The notes: a model not told the origin generated them from the sequence alone. DNA of 64,000 nucleotides from Sphingomonas sp. Leaf357 (GCF_001423845.1 NZ_LMPM01000001.1:1-64000); one strand, 5' to 3'. Numbered from the stretch's first letter, positions 8,009-16,661 are shown. Program-made: numbers and translations.

Positions 8009-9276
8009 TAGTTTAGCGGATCCATCCCGAGAATTTCACGGATACGATCGGCGATTTGCTCATGTTCGTCGACTTCGTTTGGCCGTAGAAGGTTTTCCGT
8101 CAACACTCTGATAGAGGCCGATCCATCTGCTCGAACGAAAACCATTGATCGAGCGTCCACTTTTTTCGCGATTTCAGTCCGTCGCTTAGCATTACCCCGG
8201 AACGCCATATCTGCAGATAAACCGGCCGATCTAATTTGCCGCAAAACCCTCAATGCTTGCGCTTCAAACTCAGGCTGATCCGGAATTACGACGACGTCCG
8301 GCCTTGAACGTACCGGTTCTTCCAAAAGCATCGCCAGCCGTTCAACACCCGCCGCCCAACCGACGCCCGCCGTCGCGGGCCCGCCGAGACTCTCGATCAG
8401 CCCGTCATAGCGTCCGCCGGCCAGCACGGTGCCTTGCGCGCCGAGCCGATCGGTGACGAATTCGAACGCGGTGTGGCGGTAATAATCCAGGCCGCGAACC
8501 AGCCGGGCGTTGCGGGTCCACGCCACGCCGGCCGCATCCAGTCCGGCCGTCACCGCGCCGAAGAAGGCGCGGGCGTCGGGGGTGAGGTATGCGTCGATGT
8601 CCGGCGCGCTGTCGGCGATCGGGCGGTCGCGCGGGTCCTTCGAATCGAGGATGCGCAGCGGGTTCTTGTCGAGCCGCGCGACGCTGTCGTCGGACAGGTC
8701 CGCGCGGTGCGCCTCGAAATGCGCGACCAGGGCCGCGCGCCACGCGTCGCGGGTCTCGGCGTCGCCCAGCGTGTTCAATTGCAGCGTCACGCCGTCGGCG
8801 ATGCCGAGTTCGTGCAGCAACTGGTCCGCCAGCACCAGCAGTTCGACGTCGGCGGCCGGTTCGGGCGCGCCGATCACCTCGGCGTCGATCTGGTGGAACT
8901 GGCGGAAGCGGCCCTTCTGGGGGCGTTCGTAGCGGAACACGGGCCCGTGCGTCGCGAGCTTCAGCGGGGCGTATTGCTGCCAGCCTTCGGTCAGATAGGC
9001 CCGCGCGATGCCGGCGGTGAATTCGGGCCGCAGCGTGATCGAATCTCCGCCGCGATCCTCGAACGTGTACATCTCCTTCGACACGACGTCGGTCGTCTCG
9101 CCCAGCGAGCGGGCGAAGACGGCGGTGCTCTCGAACACCGGAATGTCGACGCGCTGGAAGCAATAGAGCCGCCGCACCGCCTCGAACGCCGCCAGCACGC
9201 GGGCGAACCTGCGCTGGTCTTCGCCGAAGATATCCTGCGTGCCGCGGATGCGTTTTGGGGTTTCGATGCGGGCCAT
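8008..9276 (-). CDS. hisS: Histidine-tRNA ligase with atypical 3' third
   Basis: The class II synthetase charges tRNA-His. The 422-residue protein shows [14 protein letters not shown] at the start, motif 2 ([19 protein letters not shown]) and the histidine-specific [15 protein letters not shown]. The C-terminal anticodon-binding domain begins near [16 protein letters not shown]. The start at 9276 fits the family; an in-frame ATG 96 bases upstream would add an unrelated extension. Bases 8041-8340, which encode the anticodon domain, are about 52% GC by hand count, against about 70% in the sampled catalytic part. This suggests a recombined segment. Confidence 0.96.
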   Translation of the reverse strand: MARIETPKRIRGTQDIFGEDQRRFARVLAAFEAVRRLYCFQRVDIPVFESTAVFARSLGETTDVVSKEMYTFEDRGGDSITLRPEFTAGIARAYLTEGWQQYAPLKLATHGPVFRYERPQKGRFRQFHQIDAEVIGAPEPAADVELLVLADQLLHELGIADGVTLQLNTLGDAETRDAWRAALVAHFEAHRADLSDDSVARLDKNPLRILDSKDPRDRPIADSAPDIDAYLTPDARAFFGAVTAGLDAAGVAWTRNARLVRGLDYYRHTAFEFVTDRLGAQGTVLAGGRYDGLIESLGGPATAGVGWAAGVERLAMLLEEPVRSRPDVVVIPDQPEFEAQALRVLRQIRSAGLSADMAFRGNAKRRTEIAKKVDARSMVFVRADGSASIRVLTENLLRPNEVDEHEQIADRIREILGMDPLN

Positions 9277-9398
9277 GATCGCGTGCGTCTTATGCGAGAG
9301 CCGCGCGAAGGGAAAGCACCGAAGAAATGCCGGCGATCCGCGCTCGGCGGAGCCTCCGGTGCGTCGCGGCATCGTGCCATCGGACCGACGCCGTCCGG

Positions 9399-9422
9399 CA
9401 CGTGACGCTTATGTCACGTGAC
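9399..9422. promoter_or_regulatory. Paired CACGTGAC motifs between divergent genes
   Basis: CACGTGAC at 9399-9406 and the perfect 10-bp palindrome GTCACGTGAC at 9413-9422 lie 31 bases before the DUF1345 gene, in the gap divergent from hisS. They look like a dimeric regulator site. The regulator is unknown. Confidence 0.4.
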
Positions 9423-9453
9423 AGGGCCGGCGCCACCGGACTAGCCTTCGCGC

Positions 9454-10092
9454 ATGAAACTCAATCTCGGTCACCGAATCGCGCCGACGCGCTTCGTCGT
9501 CTTCGTCATCCTGTTCGGCACCGGCCTCGGCGTGCTGATCCCGATGCTCGGGCGCGGGCGCGGCGCGATGGCGGCGTTCGACATCGCCGCGTTGGTCTTC
9601 CTGGCCGCGGTGGTGCCGCTGCTGAGCAAGCGCGCGGCCGATATGCGGGCGATCGCCAAGTCCAACGACGCCAACCGCGCGCTGCTGCTGGCGGTGACGG
9701 CGATCGTGATGGGGATGATCCTCGTCTCGGTCGCGAGCGAGATGATGGGCGGCAAGAGCACCAAGCTCGGGATCGCGCTGATCGTCGCCACGCTCGTGCT
9801 CGCCTGGCTGTTCTCGAACACGATCTACGCGCTGCATTACGCCCACATCTTTTATCTCGGCGACGGCCAGGGCCAGGATCGCGGCGGGATCGACGTGCCG
9901 GGCTGCGACGAGCCGGATTATTGGGATTTCGTCTATTTCAGCTTCACGCTCGGCATGACGTTCCAGACATCGGACGTCGAGATCACCTCGCCGAAGATCC
10001 GCCGCGTCGTCACCGGGCATTGCCTGGCGGCGTTCGTGTTCAACATCGGCGTGCTGGCGTTCACGATCAACGTGCTGGGTGGAGGGGGCTGA
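9454..10092 (+). CDS. DUF1345 membrane protein
   Basis: The 212-residue inner-membrane protein has five to six predicted transmembrane segments and the DUF1345 signature HYAHIFYL followed by DYWDFVYFSFTLGMTFQTSD. The acidic CDEPDYWDF loop and adjacent channel-like YFSFTLGMTFQ segment are family hallmarks. Biochemical function is not established. It stands alone, divergent from hisS, and is followed by the M61 peptidase 86 bases downstream on the same strand. Confidence 0.85.
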   Translation: MKLNLGHRIAPTRFVVFVILFGTGLGVLIPMLGRGRGAMAAFDIAALVFLAAVVPLLSKRAADMRAIAKSNDANRALLLAVTAIVMGMILVSVASEMMGGKSTKLGIALIVATLVLAWLFSNTIYALHYAHIFYLGDGQGQDRGGIDVPGCDEPDYWDFVYFSFTLGMTFQTSDVEITSPKIRRVVTGHCLAAFVFNIGVLAFTINVLGGGG

Positions 10093-10178
10093 GCCGAAGC
10101 TTTCCGGGCTCGGGGCTGGACGCAAGCGACATCAACCGCTTAAGCCCTGCGCATCCGCCCTTTTGCCGAAAGGCCAGT

Positions 10179-12086
10179 ATGTCCCGTCTCGCTCTGATCG
10201 CCAGTCTGTTCGCCGCCGTTTCCACCCCGGCCCTGGCCGAGAATTCCAAGCCGCAACCCGTGCCGATCGTCGATACGATCCCGCAGGCGCGCGACATTCC
10301 CTATCCCGGCACGATGACGATCGCGGTGGACGCGACCGACGTCGCGCGCGGCATCTTCACCGTGAAGCAGACGATTCCGGTCGCCGCCGCCGGACCGATG
10401 GCCCTGCTCTACCCGAAATGGCTGCCCGGCGCGCACAGCCCGCGCGGCGAGATCGAGAAACTCGCCGGCCTCGTCATCACCGCGAACGGCAAGCCCGTCC
10501 CCTGGACGCGCGATCCGGTCGACGTGTTCGCCTTCCATATCGACGTGCCGAAGGGCGCGAGGACGCTCGACATCGACCTGAAATTCCTGTCGGCGACCAA
10601 GGCCGATCAGGGGCGCATCGTGATGACGCCCAATCTGCTGAGCCTGCAGTTCAATTCGATGAGCCTGTATCCGGCGGGCTATTTCACGCGCCAGATCCCG
10701 GTGAAGGCGACGGTGAAATATCCGGAGGGCTGGAGCGCCGCCTCGGCCATCGCCGCCAAGACGACCGGATCGACCTCCACGTACGACAAGACGAATTACG
10801 AGGTGCTGGTCGATTCGCCGATCCTCGCCGGGCGCTATTATCGCCGGGTGCCGCTGTCGCCGCGCGTGAACCTGAACATCTTCGCCGACACGCCCGAGGA
10901 GTTGGCCGCGACGCCGGAACAGATCGATGCCCACAAGACGCTGGTGACGCAGGCGGTGAAGACGTTCGGCGCGCAGCATTACGACACTTACGAATTCCTG
11001 CTCTCGATCAGCGATCAACTGGGCGGCATCGGCCTGGAGCATCACCGCTCGTCCGAGGATGGCGTGACGCCGGGCTATTTCACAAAATGGGCCGACGGCC
11101 CCGGCCGGCGCAACCTGCTGCCGCACGAATACACGCATAGCTGGGACGGCAAGTTCCGGCGCGGCGCGGACCTGTGGACGCCGGATTATCGCATGCCGAT
11201 GCGCGGGTCGCTGCTGTGGGTGTATGAAGGCCAGACGCAGTTCTGGGGCTATGTGCTGCAGGCGCGCAGCGGGATCGTGTCGAAGCAGGATACGCTCGAC
11301 ATGTATGCGACCATCCTCGCCAGCCTCGACAATCGCCCGGCGCGCGAGTGGCGCCCGATGGTCGACACGACCAACGATCCGGTGATGTCGCAGCGCAAGC
11401 CCAAGGGCTGGGTGAGCTACGAACGCAGCGAGGATTATTACAATGAAGGCCTGCTGGTTTGGATGGAGGTCGATTCGATCCTGCGCAAGCAATCGGGCGG
11501 CGCGAAATCGATCGACGATTTCGCGCGCGCATTCTTCGGCATCAACGACGGCGACTGGGGCCAGGTGACCTACACGTTCGACGATGTCGTCGCGACGCTC
11601 AACGCGATCCAGCCGTACGACTGGAACGGCTTCCTGAAGACCCGCCTGACCGAGACCGGCGCGCCGGCACCACTGAAAGGCTTTGTCGATAACGGCTACC
11701 GGCTGGTTTATTCGGCCGAGCCGACCAAGGCGTTCAAATCGCAGGAGACCACCGCGAAGCGCACCGACCTGACCTATTCGATCGGGCTGACGCTGGACAA
11801 GGACGGCGAGATTTTCGGCGTCGGTTGGGACAGTGCCGGGTTCAAGGCCGGGCTGGATGTCGGCACCAAGATCGTCGCGGTGAACGGCACCGCCTATAGC
11901 GACACCGCGATCAAGGCGGCGATAACGGCGGCGAAAACGTCCAAGGAACCGATCCAACTGCTGATCAAGACCGGCGAGAAGATCACGCCAGCGGCCATCG
12001 ACTATCACGGCGGCCTCCGCTATCCGCGCCTCGAAAAGATCGGCACCGGAGAGAATGGTCTGGACAAGCTTTTGGCGTCACGCTGA
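10179..12086 (+). CDS. Secreted M61 family aminopeptidase with PDZ domain
   Basis: The 635-residue protein belongs to the glycyl-aminopeptidase M61 family. It has a signal peptide (MSRLALIASLFAAVSTPALA), a beta-rich N-terminal domain, the zinc-binding HEYTH motif in LLPHEYTHSWDGKFRR, a downstream LLWVYEGQTQFWGY segment that supplies the third ligand, and a C-terminal PDZ-like region (GVGWDSAGFKAGLDVG, IVAVNG). It should act in the periplasm on peptides with small N-terminal residues. The frame is open upstream, but the ATG at 10179 gives the signal peptide directly. Confidence 0.93.
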   Translation: MSRLALIASLFAAVSTPALAENSKPQPVPIVDTIPQARDIPYPGTMTIAVDATDVARGIFTVKQTIPVAAAGPMALLYPKWLPGAHSPRGEIEKLAGLVITANGKPVPWTRDPVDVFAFHIDVPKGARTLDIDLKFLSATKADQGRIVMTPNLLSLQFNSMSLYPAGYFTRQIPVKATVKYPEGWSAASAIAAKTTGSTSTYDKTNYEVLVDSPILAGRYYRRVPLSPRVNLNIFADTPEELAATPEQIDAHKTLVTQAVKTFGAQHYDTYEFLLSISDQLGGIGLEHHRSSEDGVTPGYFTKWADGPGRRNLLPHEYTHSWDGKFRRGADLWTPDYRMPMRGSLLWVYEGQTQFWGYVLQARSGIVSKQDTLDMYATILASLDNRPAREWRPMVDTTNDPVMSQRKPKGWVSYERSEDYYNEGLLVWMEVDSILRKQSGGAKSIDDFARAFFGINDGDWGQVTYTFDDVVATLNAIQPYDWNGFLKTRLTETGAPAPLKGFVDNGYRLVYSAEPTKAFKSQETTAKRTDLTYSIGLTLDKDGEIFGVGWDSAGFKAGLDVGTKIVAVNGTAYSDTAIKAAITAAKTSKEPIQLLIKTGEKITPAAIDYHGGLRYPRLEKIGTGENGLDKLLASR

Positions 12087-12098
12087 AATACACCCACT

Positions 12099-12186
12099 CC
12101 CGTTCATGCTGAGCCTGCCGAAGCATCGTCCTTCTTGTCCGCTGTCGAGAAGAAGAACGACCCTTCGACAGGCTCAGGGTGAACGG
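12099..12186. repeat. Dispersed inverted repeat, CTTCGACAGGCTCAGGG family
   Basis: The left arm CCGTTCATGCTGAGCCTGCC and right arm ACCCTTCGACAGGCTCAGGG, ending GTGAACGG, can form a long stem around a short loop. It lies between the M61 gene and ppa and ends 19 bases before the ppa start, so it occupies the ppa leader. A sister copy follows ppa at 12773-12864. Confidence 0.88.
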
Positions 12187-12205
12187 AACAGAAAATGGAA
12201 CGAAC

Positions 12206-12751
12206 ATGCGCATCGACTTGATTCCGATCGGCGACGATCCCCCCAACAGCCTGAACGTCATCATCGAAGTGCCGGTCGGCGGCGAGCCGGTGAAGTACGA
12301 GTTCGACAAGGCGAGCGGTGCCCTGTTCGTCGATCGCATCCTGCACACCCCGATGCGCTATCCGGCGAATTACGGTTTCGTGCCGCACACTTTGTCCCCC
12401 GATGGCGATCCGCTCGACGCGCTGGTGATCGCACGCTCGCCGTTCGTGCCGGGCTGCGTCGTGCGCGCGCGCCCGATCGCGGTTCTGAAGCTGGAAGACG
12501 AAGCGGGCGGCGACGAGAAATTGGTCTGCGTGCCGGTCGACACCACCTTCCCCTATTATTCGGACATCGGCGAACGCGGCGACCTGCCGTCGATCGTGCT
12601 CGCGCAGATCGAGCATTTCTTCAAACACTATAAGGATCTGGAATCCGAAAAGTGGGTGCGGATCGGCGAATGGGGCGATGCCGAAGAGGCGCGGCGCATC
12701 GTGATCGAAGCGATCGAAGCGGCCAAGGCTGCGAAGGCGGCGGCGGCTTAA
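12206..12751 (+). CDS. ppa: Inorganic pyrophosphatase, family I
   Basis: The enzyme hydrolyses pyrophosphate to phosphate and drives biosynthetic reactions. The 181-residue soluble protein shows the family I pattern: VPVGGEPVKYEFDK, RYPANYGFVPHTLSPDGDPL (the DGDPLD metal site) and FKHYKDLESEKWVRIGEW. The start at 12206 is preferred, because an in-frame ATG at 12179 lies inside the flanking repeat. Repeat copies bracket the gene on both sides. The C-terminus is an Ala/Lys-rich helix. Confidence 0.97.
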   Translation: MRIDLIPIGDDPPNSLNVIIEVPVGGEPVKYEFDKASGALFVDRILHTPMRYPANYGFVPHTLSPDGDPLDALVIARSPFVPGCVVRARPIAVLKLEDEAGGDEKLVCVPVDTTFPYYSDIGERGDLPSIVLAQIEHFFKHYKDLESEKWVRIGEWGDAEEARRIVIEAIEAAKAAKAAAA

Positions 12752-12772
12752 GCGACCAAAGCATCAACCCCT

Positions 12773-12864
12773 CCCCGTTCGTGCCGAGCCTGTCGAAGCA
12801 CCGTTCTTCTTATCTCAAGGTCGAGAAGAAGAACGGCCCTTCGACAGGCTCAGGGCGAACGGGG
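12773..12864. repeat. Dispersed inverted repeat, CTTCGACAGGCTCAGGG family
   Basis: The arms CCCCGTTCGTGCCGAGCCTG and CAGGCTCAGGGCGAACGGGG are nearly perfect complements and continue through GAAGCACCGTTCTTCTT / AAGAAGAACGGCCCTTC. It sits after ppa. Its right part is read in frame, on the minus strand, as the last residues of the TfoX-like gene. Confidence 0.9.
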
Positions 12865-13250
12865 CGGGGGCTGCCTTCAAGATCCTGACTCACCTTGCGC
12901 GCTTTTTTCGGTTTCTTCACCGGCGCGCGTTGCCCCGCCGCCAGCCCGAGCAGCGCCCAGCGCCGCAGCGCATCCGGATCGTCATAGACGTCATCCGGCG
13001 CGCGGCGATAGTTCATCGATCCGGACCGCCCCTCGCCCATCTCGTAGGTGAAACGCGGGCAGTCCGCCGCGTCCCATTCGGCGTCGCTGACCGCATCGGC
13101 CTTGAACCAGAGTGCATCCAGCCCGACGATCGCGAAGATCACGCCGTCGCAATAGAGCGTCGCCCCGCCCATCATCGCGCGTTTGGTGACGGTGCCGACC
13201 GGCGCCATCGCCTCGGCTACCCAATCGACCAGGCCCTGATCCACCGCCAT
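12810..13250 (-). CDS. TfoX N-terminal domain protein with repeat-encoded tail
   Basis: The 146-residue protein has the TfoX N-terminal fold over about residues 1-105: DWVAEAMAPVG, KRAMMGGATLYCDGVIFAIV, ALWFKADA and FTYEMGEGRSGSMNYRRAPD. The C-terminal TfoX domain is absent. Stand-alone forms are common and of uncertain role; competence regulation should not be assumed. A Lys-rich linker (PVKKPKKARK) precedes the last 20 residues (about PVRPEPVEGPFFFSTLR), which are translated from the dispersed repeat. The original stop was therefore probably lost or replaced when the repeat arrived. Confidence 0.85.
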   Translation of the reverse strand: MAVDQGLVDWVAEAMAPVGTVTKRAMMGGATLYCDGVIFAIVGLDALWFKADAVSDAEWDAADCPRFTYEMGEGRSGSMNYRRAPDDVYDDPDALRRWALLGLAAGQRAPVKKPKKARKVSQDLEGSPRPVRPEPVEGPFFFSTLR

Positions 13251-13264
13251 TAACGATCCTCTCT

Positions 13265-13341
13265 CCGTTCGTTTCGAGCGCAGTCGAGAAACAGGCCCCG
13301 AACGCTGCGCGCAGTTTCTCGACTGCGTTCGAAACGAACGG
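13265..13341. repeat. Inverted repeat between TfoX-like gene and SMR gene
   Basis: CCGTTCGTTTCGAGCGCAGT and its continuation pair with GACTGCGTTCGAAACGAACG over about 27 bases around a GC-rich loop. It is a different dispersed family from the CTTCGACAGG element. It is positioned to act as a transcript end for the SMR-GNAT-EamA genes or as a barrier before the TfoX-like gene. Confidence 0.85.
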
Positions 13342-13351
13342 ATGTTCTTGT

Positions 13352-13669
13352 TCAGTGCGCCGTCAGCTTCAAGCCCGCGATGCACAGCACCACGCCCAGG
13401 ATCAGCAGCAGGCGCGGCAGGCTGGCCGGTTCGCCGAACCACGCGATGCCGACGATCACCGTGCCGAGCGCGCCGATGCCGCCCCACACCGCATAGGCCG
13501 TGCCCATCGAAATCGAGCGCGACGCGACCTCCAGCAGGGCCATCGAACAGGCGACCGAGGCGAGGAAGCCCGCCGTCCAGCCGATATTGCGGAAACCGTC
13601 GACATAGCGCAGGCAGGTGGTGAAGCCGATCTCGAACAGCCCGCCGATCACCAGCAGCAACCACGCCAT
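13352..13669 (-). CDS. Small multidrug resistance family exporter (SugE/Gdx-like)
   Basis: The 105-residue protein has four transmembrane helices and the invariant Glu at position 13 (VIGGLFEIGFTTCLRY). WGGIGALGTVIVGI resembles the Gdx/SugE subgroup, which exports guanidinium or quaternary cations, more than EmrE; this subclass call is tentative. The proteins work as antiparallel dimers in the inner membrane. The start ATG overlaps the GNAT stop by one base (TGATG), so it is the last of three coupled genes. Confidence 0.9.
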   Translation of the reverse strand: MAWLLLVIGGLFEIGFTTCLRYVDGFRNIGWTAGFLASVACSMALLEVASRSISMGTAYAVWGGIGALGTVIVGIAWFGEPASLPRLLLILGVVLCIAGLKLTAH

Positions 13670-14151
13670 CAGCCGCGTCCCGCCAGTTTCAACAAGGCAT
13701 CGCCGGTGACGCGCTGCGTGGTCCACTCGACCATCGCCTCCGCGCCGACCTTGCGGTAGAATTCGATCGCGCGTTCGTTCCAGTCGAGCACCCACCATTC
13801 GAAGCGCGCGCAGCCCCGATCCACCGCAATGCCGGCGAGGTGTGACAGCAACGCCCGCCCCGCGCCCGATCCGCGCGCGTCCGGCGTGATATACAGATCG
13901 TCGAGCCAGATGCCGCGCAGACCCGTCCAGGTCGAGAAATTGTGATAGAACACCGCCATGCCGACGGGCGTGCCGCCCATTTCGGCGATGATCGCCTCGG
14001 CCGCCGGTCGCGCGCCGAACAGCGCCTCGTGCATGATCGTCTCGGTCGCGGTGACGGCATCGGGCTCGCGCTCGAACGCGGCGAGTTCGCGCACGAAGCC
14101 CAGGATGGTCGGCACGTCGGTCGGCGTGGCGGGGCGGATCTTCACGGTCAT
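13669..14151 (-). CDS. GNAT family N-acetyltransferase
   Basis: The 160-residue single-domain GNAT resembles diamine/spermine acetyltransferases in layout: IRPATPTDVPTILGFVREL at the start, GIWLDDLYITPDARGSGAGR (acetyl-CoA loop) and FEWWVLDWNERAIEFYRKVG. It would acetylate an amine or amino group; substrate is unknown. Its start overlaps the EamA stop by four bases (ATGA) and its stop overlaps the SMR start. Confidence 0.9.
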   Translation of the reverse strand: MTVKIRPATPTDVPTILGFVRELAAFEREPDAVTATETIMHEALFGARPAAEAIIAEMGGTPVGMAVFYHNFSTWTGLRGIWLDDLYITPDARGSGAGRALLSHLAGIAVDRGCARFEWWVLDWNERAIEFYRKVGAEAMVEWTTQRVTGDALLKLAGRG

Positions 14152-15047
14152 GCGGCGGCCTCGGTTTGTGGCGCGGGTGCCGCCTTTCCGCGGATCGCGA
14201 ACAGGCACCCGGCGATGATCAACAGCGCGCCCGCCACCGTCCATGCGGTGACATGCTCGCCGAACACGACATAGCCGAGAATCGCCGACCAGACGAAGGC
14301 GGTATATTCGACCGGTGCGAGCACCTGCGCCTCGGCATGGCGATAGGCCCAGGCGAGCAGGATCGCGGAGACCGAGCCGAGCGCGGCCGCGCCGAAGATG
14401 CCCGGCCAGAGCGCCATGGCGGGCATCGACGAAAACCACGGTGCCCCGATCAGCAGCAGCGTGCCCAGCACGACGCTGGTGAACAGGGCGACCTCGAGCG
14501 GATCGGCGACCTGTGCCTGCCGGCGCAGCAGGATCAGGCTGCCGGCATAGAGGATGGAGGCGGCGAAGATCGCCAGCGATCCCAGCACGATTTCGGTGGA
14601 GGCGTGCGCCTGCCACTGACCGGCGGCGATCGCCAGCACGCCGAGGCTGGCGATGACCGAGCCGCCGATCGCGGTGCGGCGGATCGTCTCGCCCAACGTC
14701 GCGGCGGCGAGGAAGAGGGCGATCAGCGGCGCGAGGAAGGTCAGCGCCACGCCCTGTGCCATCGTCACGCGTACCAGCCCCCAGAAGAACAGCAGCACCG
14801 ACGCGCCGGCCACGGCCCCACGCGACACATGCAGGATCAGCGCCGCCCGCCCCGGCCAGGGCCGCCGCCGCGCGAGGAAGATCGGCAGCATCAGGACGAC
14901 ACCCGCCACCGACCGCCACAGCACCGCACTGTATGCGCCATGCGCGATCGACATCCCCTTCATCACCGCATCCATCACCGAATAGCTGGCGATGCCGACA
15001 CAGGCGACGGCGAAGGCGGTCGCGGAGGTTGGGCCGTGGCGGGTCAA
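14148..15047 (-). CDS. EamA/DMT family transporter
   Basis: This inner-membrane protein has about ten transmembrane helices arranged as two EamA repeats (AFAVACVGIASYSVMDAVMK..., ALWPGIFGAAALGSVSAILL...). DMT permeases export metabolites or amino acids; substrate cannot be read here. The TTG start at 15047 gives the usual length of 299 residues and follows the AbrB stop by four bases. An ATG at 15113 would add 22 residues and overlap the AbrB gene by 62 bases. It is translationally coupled to the GNAT and SMR genes. Confidence 0.87.
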   Translation of the reverse strand: MTRHGPTSATAFAVACVGIASYSVMDAVMKGMSIAHGAYSAVLWRSVAGVVLMLPIFLARRRPWPGRAALILHVSRGAVAGASVLLFFWGLVRVTMAQGVALTFLAPLIALFLAAATLGETIRRTAIGGSVIASLGVLAIAAGQWQAHASTEIVLGSLAIFAASILYAGSLILLRRQAQVADPLEVALFTSVVLGTLLLIGAPWFSSMPAMALWPGIFGAAALGSVSAILLAWAYRHAEAQVLAPVEYTAFVWSAILGYVVFGEHVTAWTVAGALLIIAGCLFAIRGKAAPAPQTEAAA

Positions 15048-15051
15048 CGGA

Positions 15052-15210
15052 TCAGGAGTTTGGTTGACTATCTGGCGGCCGGCGCACGACCAAACCAGCT
15101 TCGGTATGCTCAATTACCAAGTCGTCGCCCACGCGCCATCCAAGATCTTCCATCAGATCCGGCGGTATAGTTACTTTGCCATTGTCATGCACGATTGTGG
15201 TGCGGGTCAC
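15052..15210 (-). CDS. AbrB/MazE-type DNA-binding protein, orphan
   Basis: The 52-residue protein contains one swapped-hairpin AbrB domain: RTTIVHDNGKVTIPPDLMED, then VGDDLVIEHTEAGLVVRR. The GTG start at 15210 is fixed by a perfect AGGAGG ribosome site at 15216-15221. Such proteins are usually antitoxins or small transcription factors. No toxin gene follows; the EamA transporter comes next in the same direction. It may regulate that operon or be the remnant of a toxin-antitoxin pair. Confidence 0.8.
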   Translation of the reverse strand: MTRTTIVHDNGKVTIPPDLMEDLGWRVGDDLVIEHTEAGLVVRRPPDSQPNS

Positions 15211-15290
15211 GGTAGCCTCCTGATTTTTTCTTCCCTGACCGCTTCCGTCACCCCTGACTGGTTCGGTGATTACCCTATCGACCACGTATT

Positions 15291-15386
15291 CGTCATTCCC
15301 GCGCAGGCGGGAATCAATACTGGCTAACCTCTCGCTTCGTAAACGGCGTCAGAGCTTATGGATCCCCGCCTACGCGGGGATGACGG
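15291..15386. repeat. Dispersed repeat, ATTCCCGCGCAGGCGGGAAT family
   Basis: End hairpins CATTCCCGCGCAGGCGGGAA and ATCCCCGCCTACGCGGGGAT flank about 50 bases. The copy at 59506-59601 shares both hairpins and much of the middle (GGCGTC.GAG.TTATGGATCC), so the whole ~95-bp unit is one element. It lies between the AbrB and ispG genes. Confidence 0.88.
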
Positions 15387-15447
15387 CTTTATACTTGCTC
15401 GAGGGGTATAAGCGCCGAAAAAGTCCGGGGACGGCATGACTCGCGAT

Positions 15448-16572
15448 CTACTCAGCCGCCACCGCCTGTGCCTCGTCGTGCGCCTCGATCTCCGCGGCTT
15501 TCGCTTCGACCAGCTGGACGATGTGTTCGAGCATGTCGTCGCTGGAGACGGTGTGGTCGGTGACGCCCGACAGATAGACCATGTGCTTGCCGTTGCCGCC
15601 GCCGGTCAGGCCGATATCGGTCTCGCGTGCCTCGCCGGGGCCGTTGACGACGCAGCCGAGGACGGAGAGCGACATCGGCGTGCGGATGTGCTGCAGACGT
15701 TCTTCCAGCGCCTGTACGGTGCGGATCACGTCGAAGCCCTGGCGTGCGCACGATGGACAGGAGACTACGCGGACGCCGCGGTTGCGGATGCCCAACGCCT
15801 TCAGGATCTCGAACCCGACGCGCACTTCCTCTTCCGGTTCGGCCGAGAGCGAGACGCGGATCGTGTCGCCGATGCCGTACCAGAGCAGGCTGCCCATGCC
15901 GATCGCCGACTTGACCGTGCCGCCGACGAACCCGCCCGCTTCGGTGATGCCGAGGTGCAGCGGGCAATCGACCGCTTCGGCGAGTTGCTGATAGGCGGCG
16001 ACGGCGAGGAACAGGTCGCTGGCCTTCACCGCGACCTTGAATTCGTGGAAATCGTGATCCTGCAACAGCTTGATGTGATCGAGCGCGCTTTCGACCAGCG
16101 CATCCGGGCACGGCTCGCCATATTTTTCGAGCAGATCCTTTTCGAGGCTGCCGGCATTTACGCCGATGCGGATCGCGCAGCCATTGGCCTTGGCCGCGTT
16201 GACGACCTCCTTCACGCGTGCCGAGGATCCGATATTGCCGGGGTTGATGCGCAGGCAGGCAGCACCCGCATCGGCGGCTTCCAGCGCGCGCTTGTAGTGG
16301 AAATGGATGTCCGCGACGATCGGCACGCGGCTGGCGCGCACGATCTGGCGAAGCGCCGCCGTGCTCTCCACATCGGGGCAGGACACGCGGATGATGTCGA
16401 CGCCGGCATCCTCGCACCGGCGGATCTGCGCGATCGTCGCCTTCGCGTCGCTGGTCGGCGTGTTGGTCATCGTCTGCACGGTGACCGGGGCATCACCACC
16501 GACGGGAACGTTGCCGACCATGATCTGACGGCTTTGACGACGCGTGATATCACGCCACGGACGTAAGGACAT
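15448..16572 (-). CDS. ispG: 4-hydroxy-3-methylbut-2-enyl diphosphate synthase
   Basis: IspG reduces methylerythritol cyclodiphosphate to HMBPP in the MEP isoprenoid pathway using a 4Fe-4S cluster. The 374-residue two-domain bacterial form has a TIM-barrel N-terminus ([29 protein letters not shown]) and cluster ligands Cys272, Cys275 and Cys307 ([21 protein letters not shown]). The start at 16572 ([12 protein letters not shown]) was chosen because the longer frame to 16668 runs into the upstream region. It is divergent from the acyltransferase gene, with 89 bases between. Confidence 0.97.
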   Translation of the reverse strand: MSLRPWRDITRRQSRQIMVGNVPVGGDAPVTVQTMTNTPTSDAKATIAQIRRCEDAGVDIIRVSCPDVESTAALRQIVRASRVPIVADIHFHYKRALEAADAGAACLRINPGNIGSSARVKEVVNAAKANGCAIRIGVNAGSLEKDLLEKYGEPCPDALVESALDHIKLLQDHDFHEFKVAVKASDLFLAVAAYQQLAEAVDCPLHLGITEAGGFVGGTVKSAIGMGSLLWYGIGDTIRVSLSAEPEEEVRVGFEILKALGIRNRGVRVVSCPSCARQGFDVIRTVQALEERLQHIRTPMSLSVLGCVVNGPGEARETDIGLTGGGNGKHMVYLSGVTDHTVSSDDMLEHIVQLVEAKAAEIEAHDEAQAVAAE

Positions 16573-16661
16573 GCTCTTCCCTATAGTGCCGCCGCCGCGC
16601 CACGGCAACGCCGGTAACGCCGCACTGGTCATCGCGCCAGCTTGCTCTAAAGCGGCGCGCG

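Noticed and set aside
9327..10178. Upstream extension of the M61 peptidase
   Set aside because: The extension lies in another frame of the DUF1345 gene and is Arg/Ala-rich. A signal peptide begins at 10179.
13669..14919. A 416-residue fusion of EamA-like antisense sequence and the GNAT
   Set aside because: The upstream part is an out-of-frame reading of the EamA gene. The GNAT starts at 14151 with an ATGA overlap.
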